Source: Dermacentor variabilis (lineage: Eukaryota; Arthropoda; Arachnida; Ixodida; Ixodidae). From it: DNA of 64,000 bases. Below are positions 11,101 to 20,315 of this stretch, piece after piece. The translations under genes were made by a program, and so were the position numbers. Position 1 is the stretch's first letter, and each line of letters starts with the position of its first letter. The notes beneath the pieces are model-generated. The model worked only from the letters and a program-made list of their open reading frames with translations. It did no database searches and was not told the DNA's origin. The stretch lies in contig NC_134576.1 of NCBI RefSeq assembly GCF_050947875.1, positions 55,246,255 through 55,310,254 on the forward strand, given 5' to 3'.

Positions 11101-11656
11101 CCACTCGCGTGGGTTGGGTGTGGTCTGTGATGAGACTAAGCCTTCTGCGATCCGTTTCTCTGGCTAGGTCCCTGCCTTTTTGAGTTTCCTTAACGTAGCC
11201 CCAGCTTTTGTGCCAGGCATTAAAATCCCCCAGGATGACGAGACCCTTCTTGCCTGCTGCTTGTTCTGCCTTGCGTAACAGGTAGCCAAAATTGGCGTTC
11301 CTCTGGCTGGGCGGGCTGTAAATGTTGAGGAGAAAGATGCTTTCTTGGCTTCTCTTTTGGGTAATAATTTCAATAAAGACGTGGTCGATGTCCGTTGCGT
11401 CGATGTCGTGTTTGATTACGGTGACAGCTTTGGCAACCAGCGTCGCGACCTTACTCTGGCTGAGCCCTTCATAGACTGTGTACCCCGCAAGAGTGGGTGA
11501 GCAGCCGGTTTCCTGTAGGGCGATTATGTCTGGCGGAGCTGTGCAGTTAGTGATGTATTGTTTAAGGAGACCCTGCTTTCTGCGGATCCCACGGCAGTTC
11601 CGCTGCCATATATCGAGGGTTTCCAACTTGACCGGGCGTTTAGGGTTGCTCGCCAT
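8114..11656 (-). CDS. LINE A ORF2: endonuclease - reverse transcriptase - RNase H polyprotein
   Basis: 1180 aa. Residues 15-225 form an apurinic-type endonuclease: WQRNCRG, LQETG, ILGDFNAWHKSWG and GSDHF carry the usual Asn, Glu, Asp and His landmarks. Residues about 480-745 form the reverse transcriptase with LRPISLTSCLGKV, LALDLKAAFD (Asp569), GTPQGSVISP and YADD (660-663). Residues about 926-1045 form RNase H with Asp931, Glu965/967, Asp989 and Asp1038. The tail has a conserved zinc motif in which the expected first Cys is Tyr1117, followed by Cys1120, His1128 and Cys1133. The ATG overlaps the end of ORF1 by 17 nt, so re-initiation or frameshifting would be needed. ORF2 nicks target DNA and primes cDNA synthesis there. 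I found no inactivating stop. Confidence 0.93.
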   Translation of the reverse strand: MASNPKRPVKLETLDIWQRNCRGIRRKQGLLKQYITNCTAPPDIIALQETGCSPTLAGYTVYEGLSQSKVATLVAKAVTVIKHDIDATDIDHVFIEIITQKRSQESIFLLNIYSPPSQRNANFGYLLRKAEQAAGKKGLVILGDFNAWHKSWGYVKETQKGRDLARETDRRRLSLITDHTQPTRVGNSINRDSCPDLAFVRGVRDARWENDGETLGSDHFILRIKIETLPIRKRLGRARLTDWVAYRKTRAESEDTEITDITSWVAGIKADCKRLTREVALTTNTPEVDKHLLHLWDARRGLLRRWRRQKHNRKLRLKIVAVTRQAEEYATELAGRNWDQKCNELQGTLGWKKTWALLRSLIDPTMTKSENRKTTQRIAHRFQGTDREMLKNIKQRYIGDTTDVDCSLAYTGEANPALGEPITIEEVKHAVMSATKNTTPGKDGITNAMIRNLDENSIKRFTEFVNKHWEQGTIPDDWIHAEIVMIPKSGKTPCLENLRPISLTSCLGKVYERIVLQRLETHLEDNELMPHTMFGFRKCLSTQDILLQIKEEVLTTIPKYGENILLALDLKAAFDNVSHRAVLEGLSNIGCGQRIHNYVRAFLSDRSATIGIGGIRTDTFNMPKKGTPQGSVISPTLFNIVMIGLARKLEKIEGLRHAIYADDVTIWVTKGSLGEKQDLLQSAADTVHAYTEHCGLVCSPEKSEMLRVYRRGYNLQNSIDIFIGGKKIPEVSQVKILGMWIQSNCRVDHTIRQLANTTAQITRMIARISNRRRGMKEEDTCRLIQALVISRIVYSVPYQTPLEQEKEQLEAILRKAYKCALGLPVNTSTEKFLQLGINNTVQEHIEAHLLAQKMRLMLTPTGRNTLKILGMRDACREINSTESIPKEIREIIEVSPIPRNMHPKLHKARRKARSEAHKRYFSARKDVLYVDATTYKEHSGAVVSVVDHQLREINCASIKGNNILEAEEAAIALAITHKGEEATTTILTDSQEACRRYSSGRISTAAIRILKTRKITFSRCFITWTPGHETVTGNQRADANARAYANRGAHHDGEPDTVTRRYGAILENQRALRRIYPPPHKDLSREQSVAWRQLQTNTYPNLSLLSKIYPSTYDNKYPLCGEHATLYHVTWACQKPKVAPVHNTPTPEQWEAALSCSKPEEQLKLIDRASKMAKATGALD

Positions 11657-13199
11657 ACTCAGCCGATGGCCTAGTATAGGGTTTAGTTCTGGATTTCATG
11701 CCTGTAAATTGTACTAGGAGTTCTCTGTCCTTGCGCGCCTCCTCTTGGATGTTAGAAACGAGGTTGCTAAGATTCGCTAGTGCATCATTCATGGCCACCA
11801 TGGCAGTTGTGAATTCCTGCCGCCCTATGGTGGCCGACTGGGTTTCGGCTGTTTGCGGCTTTGAGTTTGGCTGCCCTGTTCTCAGTGCCTTAAGTTCATC
11901 TATGAGCTCGTTGAGCTTCTGTCTGAGCTCAGCATTTTCTGCCCTGAGAGTCTGAATAGTTTGCCTTAGCTCATTTACTTCGTCATTCTGAGTGTTCGTG
12001 TTCTTTGGAGCAGTGGGAGAGGCTGAGAAAAGATGCGCTTTCCAGCTCACCTTACTGTCTTCTTCCTTCTTGTGTATGGTCTTCTTCTGCTGCTTCTTTT
12101 TCGTTTCTGGAGCCTGCCTGGTCTTGGACGCGGATCTCGACCTTGATCTAGACTTGGATGTCGAGCTGGAGTCCCTACTGAACCAGCGTTTCCTGGGCCG
12201 GCCACGTCCGCCGGCGTCCTTGGCTTCGGCGTCCGCTTCCTCTTTTTTTCTCCCCCGTGGGCTTCTCGGTTTCCAGAGGCGTTCTTTGCACTCCTTTGCC
12301 CGTGTCGGGTGCGCTTCCTTGCACAGCGCACACCTGGGCTCGCAGGTGTGTCCGTCTTCGATTACTGGCTCGGCGCAGTTCGAGCAGACAACGGCGTCAG
12401 GTGTCGGGCATACATCCGCCCTATGCCCAGGCTTGAAGCATATATAGCAAACTTGCCGCGATGACCGATAGAGGTAGCAACGCGTCTCGCCGCCGTAGTA
12501 GTAAACGTAGCGGGGGACGATCTTGCCCTCGAAGGTAATTACCGCGGTTTGGGAGTTTCCAAGCATTCTTGCGTAAAGTATTTTGACTCCATGGGTACGT
12601 ACCCGAAGGTGGGCCAGTAATTCGGTCGGCGTTGTACCGGCGTCCAGTCCGTGAATCACTCCTTTACACGAATTGTCCGGCGCTGCCACGTACGCCGTCA
12701 CTGCATAGTCTTTCGCACCAAAACGTAGACTTGGAATGCTCTGCACTACATTGGCAGTCTCCATGCTTGGCGTGCTGATTATGGCGATGTTCGATCCGTT
12801 GCGCAACCGTATAAGCAAGTTGCCTTCGTTGCACATATCTGGGTTTCCACATGCTTTGGTTACAGCCCGGGCCATCTGATGCGTGCTCAGTTGACTGATG
12901 TTGAGCCCATTCTTCGGTCTAATGATGACCTTGAAATCGGTCTTCGGCAGTGGAGGTAGCTTCTCTTGGCGAATGGGATTCTCCTTTAGTTTGGGCTGGC
13001 TCGGTGCTGATTTGTAGACCGCTTCGGTCCCGGTTTCCGGAACGGCGACGAGCCTTGAGTTGTGGTATCTTGCAGTAAACCATCCCCCGTTGTCAAGGGT
13101 TTTCTTTTGCGATAGAGCAAAAGCGTTGTCGTCGCGTTGGGGGTTCTTTGCGATCGGCGTCGTGGCTCCGATCGTGGCAGACGCGTCGTCGTCAGCCAT
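11640..13199 (-). CDS. LINE A ORF1: Gag-like RNA-binding protein with zinc knuckles
   Basis: 519 aa, of the ORF1 type found in I/Jockey-superfamily LINEs. The domain around 86-250 resembles the conserved fold before the knuckles (FKVIIRPKNGLN). Three zinc-binding clusters follow: C251-x2-C254-x4-H259-x4-C264, then Cys272/Cys275/His284/Cys286, then Cys290/Cys293/His297/Cys304. A Ser/Arg-rich stretch covers about 340-361. A leucine-heptad coiled coil at about 405-440 probably drives self-association. The ATG at 13199 is the first one downstream of a strong hairpin in the 5' UTR. It ends inside the ORF2 start region. The product likely packages the element RNA. Confidence 0.88.
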   Translation of the reverse strand: MADDDASATIGATTPIAKNPQRDDNAFALSQKKTLDNGGWFTARYHNSRLVAVPETGTEAVYKSAPSQPKLKENPIRQEKLPPLPKTDFKVIIRPKNGLNISQLSTHQMARAVTKACGNPDMCNEGNLLIRLRNGSNIAIISTPSMETANVVQSIPSLRFGAKDYAVTAYVAAPDNSCKGVIHGLDAGTTPTELLAHLRVRTHGVKILYARMLGNSQTAVITFEGKIVPRYVYYYGGETRCYLYRSSRQVCYICFKPGHRADVCPTPDAVVCSNCAEPVIEDGHTCEPRCALCKEAHPTRAKECKERLWKPRSPRGRKKEEADAEAKDAGGRGRPRKRWFSRDSSSTSKSRSRSRSASKTRQAPETKKKQQKKTIHKKEEDSKVSWKAHLFSASPTAPKNTNTQNDEVNELRQTIQTLRAENAELRQKLNELIDELKALRTGQPNSKPQTAETQSATIGRQEFTTAMVAMNDALANLSNLVSNIQEEARKDRELLVQFTGMKSRTKPYTRPSAEYGEQP

Positions 13200-13237
13200 C
13201 CTGGCGCGTCCCGCACGAGCTGCAGGAGCAGCGTTCC

Positions 13238-13256
13238 GTCGGGCCGTCGGCCCGAC
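13238..13256 (-). promoter_or_regulatory. GC-rich hairpin in LINE A 5' UTR
   Basis: gtcgggcc gtc ggcccgac: a perfect 8-bp stem with a 3-nt loop, 39 nt upstream of the ORF1 ATG. In RNA it would be very stable and could influence scanning or RNA packaging. The function is inferred only. Confidence 0.5.
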
Positions 13257-13462
13257 GCCCCTTAGGCTTAGAGCAGCGTTCTTCTCCGCGAATCTTCGAG
13301 CAGGCAGAGAACGGGAAATATGGACTTACGGTTGAAAACCAGTTATCCACGGGTTTCGCTTGATTAGTAGAGGACGATAGAGCACTGCATTTTCGGCGGC
13401 GTCGAGGTCTTCCGGGTGAAATGAGGCGTCGAGGCAGGAGCTCATGCGAAGCGTGACCGCTC

Positions 13463-13475
13463 CCTCGTACGTGAA
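13463..13475. repeat. Target-site duplication of LINE A, 5' side
   Basis: Identical 13-mer to 8048-8060. It sits within the LINE B reading frame at FTYEG. Confidence 0.9.
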
Positions 13476-14639
13476 GTGGCATAGCGCGAAGGCGTGTGTC
13501 AGCTCGAGGAGATGCTCTTCCTTAAGGCCGTGTTGTCTGTTTGCTACGCGTCCTATGAGATTCAAGGCATTATTCGACTTTGTCACGATCTTCTCCACTG
13601 TCGCGCCGTTAGAGCCGTTGCTCTCAATGAGCATGTCGAGGACTCTGATTTTGCTGACGTGTGGAATGGTTTCTCCGCCTTTTGTTCTGAGAGTAATGGA
13701 GTGTGTGTCTCTGATTTCGTTCTTTGGCTTGGGACAGCTTCTCGATGGTTTGTAGACGAGGAGCTCCGACTTCGCAGGCGAACATCGCAGGCCAGTGGGA
13801 GCGAGGTATTCCTCGATCGCGTCGATCGCTTGCTGCAGAGCGCTTTCAATTGATCCCAGGCTACCTCCGAGGAACCAAAGTGTTACGTCATCTGCGTATA
13901 TCGTGTATTTAACGTTCTCGATTTGATCCAGTTTCTTGCCTAGGCCGGCTAGCGCAAAGTTAAAAAGCGTCTGAGAGATGACAGAACCTTGCGGTGTGCC
14001 CTTGCCGCCGAGTTTGTATTTCTGGGACTTGATTTCCCCTAGACAGAGGGCGGCCGTTCTGTCGCTCAGGAACGATTTTGTATAAGCGTAGAGTCTTGTG
14101 CCGAGGTCGAGGTTGGAGATCATGTCGAGTATGTAGTCATGTGATAAATTATCGAATGCCTTTTCGAGGTCTAGCCCTAGGATTACTCTCGCGTCTCTCG
14201 TGTCTGCGTCAATGATCTCATGCTTGAAGAGCTTCATGGCGTCTTGGGTGGATAGCCCAGGTGTAAAGCTGATCATTGCTGCGGGGTAGACATCTTTTTC
14301 TTCGAGATGCCTCGAGAGCCTGTTTAGGACCACGTGCTCGGCTACCTTGCCGACGCAAGACGTCAGCGAGATAGGTCTGAGGTTACTGATGTTGGGCGCC
14401 TTGCCAGGCTTTGGCTTTGCACGATGAGGGCCGTTTTCCAGTCTTCGTGTAGTGCTCCGTTCCTCCAGATTTTGTTGATGTCCTCTGTGAGGGTTTCAAT
14501 TGAGGTTTCATCGAGGCTTCTAAGTGCCTTGTTAGTTACGCCGTCTGGCCCCGGCGCTGACTTGCTGTTTAGGTTCTGAAGCGCCGTGCGCATCTCTTCG
14601 GTGGAGAAGTCCCGATGTAGATTTGGGTTGGCCCTGCCG
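13463..14639 (-). pseudogene. LINE B reverse transcriptase
   Basis: The minus strand begins 5' truncated at STEEMRTALQNLNSKSAPG. It continues through SAPGPDGVTNKALRSLDE, then after a frameshift near 14420 through KPGKAPNISNLRPISLTSC, LGLDLEKAFDNLSHD, GKGTPQGSVISQTLF and TIYADDVTLW (catalytic YADD kept). The palm and thumb end at the LINE A insertion (FTYEG). The frame then runs by chance into LINE A 5' UTR until 13326. The region is clearly related to, but distinct from, the RTs of A and C. Its downstream half is at 6981-8060. Confidence 0.85.
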
Positions 14640-15000
14640 CGCTATGCTTCGGCGGTCGTGCCTCTAGCATTTTTGGCCAGCGGGAGAACAATGACCTCTG
14701 CACAACACTCAATCAACTAGATGGAAAGCCGTTCACCTTGAACAAGATCTTGGGACCGTGGCCTCGCATATTGCAGCTACAAAAGGCCACAAAAGTGCTG
14801 CTGCGATATTTGAAAGCTACCGGATTGAGTCAGCGTCTGTGATCTGGACTGAGTGACCGAATGATATCCCCAGTGGACTTTCTCTTCTTCTTTTAATCTT
14901 TCCGTCCCCATTTCCCTTTCCCCAGTGTAGGGTAGCCAACTGGGCTCAGTCCTGGTTAACCTCCCTACCTTTAATTTATCATTTTCTCTCTCTCTCTCTT
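14640..15000 (+). mobile_element. 3' end of a 5'-truncated RNase H-type LINE
   Basis: The plus strand reads a C-terminal tail ending LNKILGPWPRI, then KVLLRYLKATGLSQRL and a stop near 14843. A 3' UTR rich in pyrimidine follows, ending in (TC)n around 14986-14999. This tail resembles the ILGPIPGL tail of LINE G at 19318-19416, so it is a related but different family. The upstream junction is with LINE B at about 14640. No target-site duplication was resolved. Confidence 0.65.
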
Positions 15001-18000
15001 GTTCGATTCGATTTATTTTGCTGCACTTTCTACAGCTCAGGGAGTGCAGCATACGGAACGATATGCGGCGACAGCGGCAGGCCTGTAGGGCTCAACGTGC
15101 CAGACGCGCGAAGTGCGCCGAGCAGAAAACCATGATTCGCACTTTTCTGTTCGTTTCCGAAACAAAGGTGCAGCGCTGGTGCAGGCACTGATCTTGAACT
15201 TTTCGAACTGGCAATTGCACTGTGCTGCACTCGCGCGGTGCATCGCCACGGCTCTATGGTGCAGAATGTGCAGCCACCTCGTAATACGCGAAGAAAATCG
15301 CGCAAGCGCCTATAAAATATTTTTTACACTGATTTTAACCAATGAGTATGGTACTGGCCAGTAACTTAAAAGTACAGTAATCTTCGGTCAGGTGGTGGGC
15401 CTGCAACGCTATAAGTATACTATGCTTCGCCATATAAAGCGTAGAGCCGTAGCGCTTACCGCCACCTTCTCTGCCAAGTTAAAACAAACAGCAAGTTGTA
15501 TTCTATCCCCATAAATCGTATTTTAATGCGACAACGCTATGGGTGTAGTGTCGCAGAAAATACGGCGTCCCGCGTCGACCTTCGTGAAGGCAAAAATAAT
15601 TCCGGACCATGCAAACCCAACCACGCAGATCCTAAAATTTAAATACGCCAGAAAAATCTTAAAGTACGACTTACACACAACCTGCAGACATGATGTAGCA
15701 TCGGATTGTAATTTGACTATACGAGAAAACTTAATTCTGTTGCGAGGAAACTCAAACGCAAGCCACCATTCCAGCGTTTCCACCATTCATAGACCGGCCA
15801 CGGCGCTCTAGATTTGCGCGCGCAAATCTCCGAGGCCACGGAGCGGTGTACCCGGTCCCCTGCAACACCTCCAGATGGCTCTCGCCTCCGCCGCATCGTA
15901 AAGCCCCTTAATCTCCCAAAGTAGCGCCATTCACTTCCCTCCTCCTCCGCTCGGCGCGGCCTCGACGGTGGCGCCGCCGGTGGTGGGCCTGCCGTAGCAG
16001 ACGACGGCTAACACGCTACGGGAAGAAATCCGCGGAAAAGATTGTTCGAGCCCTGCGGAGCGGTTTTTTCGATACAGATGTTACTTCGTCAGTCGGTAAC
16101 TGGCCTTAAAGATGCCGTGTTGGAATTGTGGAAGAAATAGAGAAAAGGACTATTATTCAAGGCTTATTTAAGGCGTAAAGTGCGCGCACGTTGAAAGTTC
16201 GTGTTGCTGAAACACGACGCAAGCTCTCGGTGTGCTCACACACTCGCGTAATTACCAAAGTTTCAGGTTTTGACAGCGTGAAAGTATGTGTACGTGGTTT
16301 CGTAGGTTCATTTACGTACCTGCAGGATACTTTTGTACGGCCGGCGCGTGAGAGATTCCGACTGTCTGCGGTCAGCGATGCCTGGCAACAGGGCCGCTTT
16401 TTTCATTGCGGGGTGCTTTGGTAATCGTGACGATAGATTTTTTTTTTTTACAAGTACTTCTCCAGGAGGGCACACGTAACGGCTAACGGAGGCCTCTGAA
16501 GAGCACGTGACATTACAATAAAGCAGGCGGCGCAGGGAGTGTTCGCATACAAAAATCGGCTGTCCGCATAGCCTATCATATACTCCCTCGACATGCACAC
16601 GCTTTGGCGAGCCCCATCCAGCCCTGGTTCTAGCTTTGGTGCTCCCGTTGCAGCTTTGGTGCCCTGGAGGCGCCGTCAATAGTACGAAATAATGACACGT
16701 TAAAATATATTGAAGAAATACAATCGCGCTGAGGCGCCAACTTCTAAAGCAGCGCTAGCGCGCCCGCGCGAGAATTATGAAACACCAACGAGGAAATTAC
16801 CGGCCCACGTACGACTCTACGATCAAAGTCCACGTTAAATATCCCCTGGCGACCTAGCTAAAGTTATCCGGAGCCATGCACTACGACCTTCATCAGAGCT
16901 TTAGTCGCTTCGGGACATTAAAAACGTTAATCACCACAAACCAAATCAATACATGCGGGCGTACATTCGAAGCTAAAAGACTGCATCGTAAGTCATATTG
17001 AGCCTTGCAAAAGCGTCGAGAATGTGCTAACTTCTGGTGGAGCTCGAAACACACCCTGAATAAAGTCGTTTTTATGTCACAGGCCAGCTGCAGATGCGTG
17101 CATTTCACCGCAAGACGAAACTACATGAAACAAAGAGAGCACATTCGAAAAAAAAAAAAACACTCAAACAATGCACTAAAAACCGCACAGAGCATGAACA
17201 CACACTTTTTCGAAGCGGAAGGCGTGAACTAGGCTCGCAATAAGTGGTTGTGAGTAGCCGTGGCTCTTACTTCACTAAGCCGTGCGTTCTTTGCCACTTC
17301 CTCGAAGTCAGGCCGCCTGATCCTGCGAATCCACACTTCTCTTTGCGTTGCGCCCGCCGGACGGCAAAGCAAAAAGCTTTTTGCCCTCGCTGTGTCTGTT
17401 GCGGCAACCGGAGGCGCAGCAGCATGCCATCTCAATTAAGTTCTCGGCCCTACACATTGTATTACGCTAGAGCACTCCGTCAGTCCGCCTGCCGTACTTT
17501 CGTCGCGCAGGCCCAACAATGGAGGTCGGAGCGCGCTGGAAAGAAAAAATATACAAAAGCGCGGCGCCTGCTCCGCTCAGGAAAGAAAAAAATGTACAAA
17601 AGCGCGGCGCCTCCTTCCACGTGACACAGATTGGCCAATGGGGGAGCGGAGGAGGCTGGGGAGACAGGAGGCGTGGAGGAGGAAGCGCCAGGGTGAGCGG
17701 GGTGGCGGAAAGATCTAAGAATGGCGCTACTTTTGAAAAATTGAGGGGCTTTACCGCATCGCGGCCCACGCAAGAGTTCGCATTTCTACCAGAAAGCTCG
17801 CCTGCATACATAGCGTTCGCCGCCCTAGTTTGCCGGTAAACATTACGGTTACATAAGCTGCAGAGGAAGCGTAAGAAGCATTCTGGGTTCTTTTAATGAT
17901 ATCACGCTCCACTCTCAAAGGTGGAGCTTAAGCGTCCTCCAATTTTCTTTTTCATTTGTACAAAATTGTCACGGCACGTTATAGGTGATTGTCGGAACAT

Positions 18001-18164
18001 GTGAAGATGCACAGCGTAGGGCGCGCGGCGACGGTGTTATCGGCCTTAGACTTTATGCGGAGCCTCACGGCGATGCCGAAGGCAGAAATGCGCTTGGGTG
18101 TCCATATTGTGGAGCTTATAAGCTCCTTGGTCCATATAATTGATATCGCAATAATATAGAGGGC
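15001..18164. other. Spacer, no gene supported
   Basis: No recognisable protein domain was found on either strand. Short frames at 15030-15360, 16191-16679 and 17229-17839 have no family features. The only clear local structure is the 42-bp tandem pair at 17539-17618. CG-rich stretches around 15820-16010 and 17280-17480 could be promoter-like, but I cannot support that further. Confidence 0.5.
17539..17618. repeat. Two-copy tandem repeat, ~40 bp
   Basis: The unit gaaagaaaaaatatacaaaa plus gcgcggcgcct occurs at 17539-17580 and again at 17581-17618 with small differences. Confidence 0.85.
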
Positions 18165-18378
18165 GCGGCGTCAGGATCTAAAATGCACAGGGGACAGTGT
18201 CCATCGTGAAATGTTTCGTGGCATAATTCGTGATGCCTGAGCAGGAATCGAAATAGATATGCTTCTGATGGCCTGCCCAAAGTTAGATGTAGCGCGGGTT
18301 CTACAAATGTCCTTTAAAAAGTGAGTCTTCGTATGAATGACGTGACGGAGGTGAATCTGCAGTGTGTCTCCTGCGAGA

Positions 18379-18380
<2 letters not shown>
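18165..18380 (-). pseudogene. LINE G inverted 5' segment (RT-RNase H linker)
   Basis: The minus strand reads LQIHLRHVIHTKTHFL to RWTLSPVHF and stops. In related RNase H LINEs this linker lies immediately before the PGIS..K segment that opens the plus-strand part at 18463. It is therefore the missing upstream part in opposite orientation. Confidence 0.6.

Positions 18381-18381
<1 letters not shown>

Positions 18382-18462
<81 letters not shown>
18382..18462. repeat. (TA)n microsatellite
   Basis: About 40 TA dinucleotides without interruption, located exactly at the junction of the inverted and sense parts of LINE G. Open frames through it (poly Ile-Tyr) are artefacts. Confidence 0.97.
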
Positions 18463-18465
<3 letters not shown>

Positions 18466-19416
18466 GGAATCAGTGTGAAAAAGAAAATGCCTCAAGCAGC
18501 GACTTATCAGATAGCTTTGGAATATATGCACAAAAGATACGCAGCCGCAACGCACATTTTCACAGATGGCTCTACAACTCCACATCGTTCATCATGCGGA
18601 CTTTTGTTCCCTCTACAGGGCAACGATTTGAGCGAGCGACATCATCTACTTCAGCGGAGCTATATGGCGTTAAGGAGGCCCTTGTGTATGTACTTCGACA
18701 GCAGCCGCCAAAGACATGGGTGATTTTCTCAGATTCAAAAGCAGCCCTACAAAGTATGTGGAACAGGCACAAGCGTTGCAGTAACCAACCTGCAGCATTT
18801 GACAGTGCTTATCTTCACAACAGGGCTAAGATTGCTGGGCATTGCATAAAGTTCCAGTGGATACCTGGCCCCCATGCCGGCATTTCGGGAAATGAAAGAG
18901 CGGATGAAGCTGCCAGAAATGGACTCCAATACCGCAAGTTCAAAAGAACATTTTGTACAAAAGCCGACGCTTCAAACATGGCAAAAAAAAAATGCCTATC
19001 AAGAAAAAGACCGCATCTGGAATCTGCCGCTTCACCAAGATAACTTCCTGCGTTATATAGACCCAGAAATGAGACCGAAAATTCCACGACCACTTCCTCG
19101 ACACTTAGAGACGTTGTACCATCGTCTTCGACTGAATGTGGCATACACGATCAGTTATCAGTACCGCATAGGGCTTACCACTAACCCATACTGCAATAAC
19201 TGTCGCAACTTAGAGACAATTGAGCACATATTGCTAGAATGCCCCGCGTACCGCGACGAGAGACAATTTTTTGAGCAACAAATGGACATGATTTGCCACG
19301 AACCGTTAACGTTACCGAGCATCTTAGGTCCAATTCCCGGCCTTTCAAAACAGCGACGGGTTTCGGATTTATTGTTCAAATACCTATCAGAAATTGGTCT
19401 AATAGGAAAGCTTTAA
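18463..19416 (+). pseudogene. LINE G RNase H and C-terminal zinc tail
   Basis: The frame opens with PGISVKKKMPQAATYQIALE and THIFTDGSTT (first catalytic Asp). A frameshift near 18605-18640 moves to TSSTSAELYGVKEA (Glu) and VIFSDSKAALQ (Asp), followed by FQWIPG and GNERADEAARNG. A second shift near 18870-18990 leads into the tail, with RPLPRHLETLYHRLRLN and C-x2-C-x7-H-x4-C (CNNC to EC), ending ILGPIPGL and a stop at 19414-19416. At least two frameshifts make it non-functional. The RT is missing by truncation. Confidence 0.8.
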
Positions 19417-19650
19417 AAATTGCACCCTTCGTATACAAAAGCCTCAGTTTACCCGCCATGTCACCTGTAAATATTAGTATCAGATCCACTCGGACATTTC
19501 ATATTTATTTTTATCCTCTTTTTCTCCCACTCTCTTCTGGGATCTTTTAATACCATTCCCAACCCTATACAGAGTAGCATGCCAGCGGTTATATACGCCC
19601 CGGCAAAATTATCTGTTTTTATTTTAAATAAATAGCCCCCTCTCTCTCTA

Positions 19651-20315
19651 AAATGCAAAGCCTGCATTTGGCGCAAACGGTATATTGGCTGAACGTTTAA
19701 CCGTCGGTAACACACTAAGTTGGTCCATAAAAGAAATACGCAGGAGAGCGGATATATCTGAGAAGCGTATAACCACCATCGCCCCGGCAATTTCAATCGA
19801 AGTAATGTGCGTTTTCACCGAGAAAACAAAACTGAATTTATGTCTCACCGTTGCAATATTTTGGTGCACAAATATTGAACCCCTTTTCCTCCACATTATT
19901 ATCTCCTATTCGACGTCTGCTGTAGGTCAGTGAGCTCTGGCGCGTGCAGAAGTGTTCAACTGCGTCCACGTGCCGCATGAACGGGAGTCGGAAAAAAAAA
20001 AAGCAGAAGGAATTAAAAAGAAAAACAAGCGGCTCGCGTTCGCGCCGCGAAAATGTGCGCGCTCGTGCGGAAACGGATATTTGGAGACGCGAAGTGCAGA
20101 TTAGGCTTCGCGTCAGAAGACGGAGTGAATAGAGAGGGAGGAGGTGTTTGTCAGCCGTTGTGCGGGAGTCGGCTCGTGCAGTTCTGCGCGATGGGCAGTA
20201 GGCGTCGCCCTGCGTAGAGTTTCCCGCTAAAAACTGCCAGGGATAAAACTCTCGCGCTGAGATCGTTCAGCTGCATACACAGCGGGAAGTGATGACACGG
20301 CGCGAGGATTTGTCC
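19651..20315. other. Spacer, nothing recognised
   Basis: No domain, inverted repeat or tail signature was found between LINE G and the Penelope-like pair. A purine-rich stretch lies at 19990-20030. Confidence 0.55.

Larger units (their letters stand above)
8061..13462 (-). mobile_element. LINE A: full-length I-superfamily non-LTR retrotransposon, both ORFs open
   Basis: A 5.4-kb element on the minus strand, bounded by a perfect 13-bp target-site duplication. It has a 263-bp 5' UTR, ORF1 (519 aa, nucleic-acid binding), ORF2 (1180 aa, endonuclease-RT-RNase H), and a short 3' UTR with an AATAAA signal (8072-8078 reversed). It ends in TTCATTCA-type repeats. ORF1 and ORF2 overlap by 17 nt in different frames. 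There is no nonsense codon or frameshift, so the insertion is probably recent. It lies inside the RT-to-RNase H linker of LINE B, in the same orientation. Confidence 0.92.
6820..14639 (-). mobile_element. LINE B: I-superfamily non-LTR element, 5'-truncated, split by LINE A
   Basis: Two blocks on the minus strand belong together. 13463-14639 encodes the RT, and 6820-8060 encodes the end of the RT linker, the RNase H and a C-terminal C-x2-C-x7-H-x4-C motif. Between them sits LINE A. When A and one 13-bp duplication are removed, the B coding sequence is continuous across the site. B ends 3' in (ATCC)n-like repeats (plus 6823-6842). Its 5' end is lost near 14639, so ORF1 and endonuclease are missing. 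Frameshifts near 14420 and in the G run at 7332-7343, plus a stop near 7876, show it is dead. It is older than A. Confidence 0.85.
18165..19650. mobile_element. LINE G: RNase H-type LINE copy with inverted 5' segment
   Basis: The right part (18463-19650, plus) encodes RNase H and the C-terminal zinc tail, then a 3' UTR with AATAAATA and a (CT)n end near 19650. The left part (18165-18380) encodes, on the minus strand, the linker that normally lies just upstream of the RNase H (LQIHLRHV to RWTLSPVHF). The order and orientation, inverted 5' piece followed by sense 3' piece with source-adjacent breakpoints, are the hallmark of twin priming during LINE insertion. A (TA)n array separates the two. 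Confidence 0.7.

Noticed and set aside
8114..13199. Long antisense open frames opposite LINE A ORFs
   Set aside because: They mirror the codon structure of the real ORFs and have no own domains.
6820..14639. Target-site duplication for LINE B
   Set aside because: Short matches such as ctat near both ends are too short to trust after 5' truncation.
18321..18585. Open frames rich in Ile-Tyr through the (TA)n array
   Set aside because: They are a translation artefact of the dinucleotide repeat.
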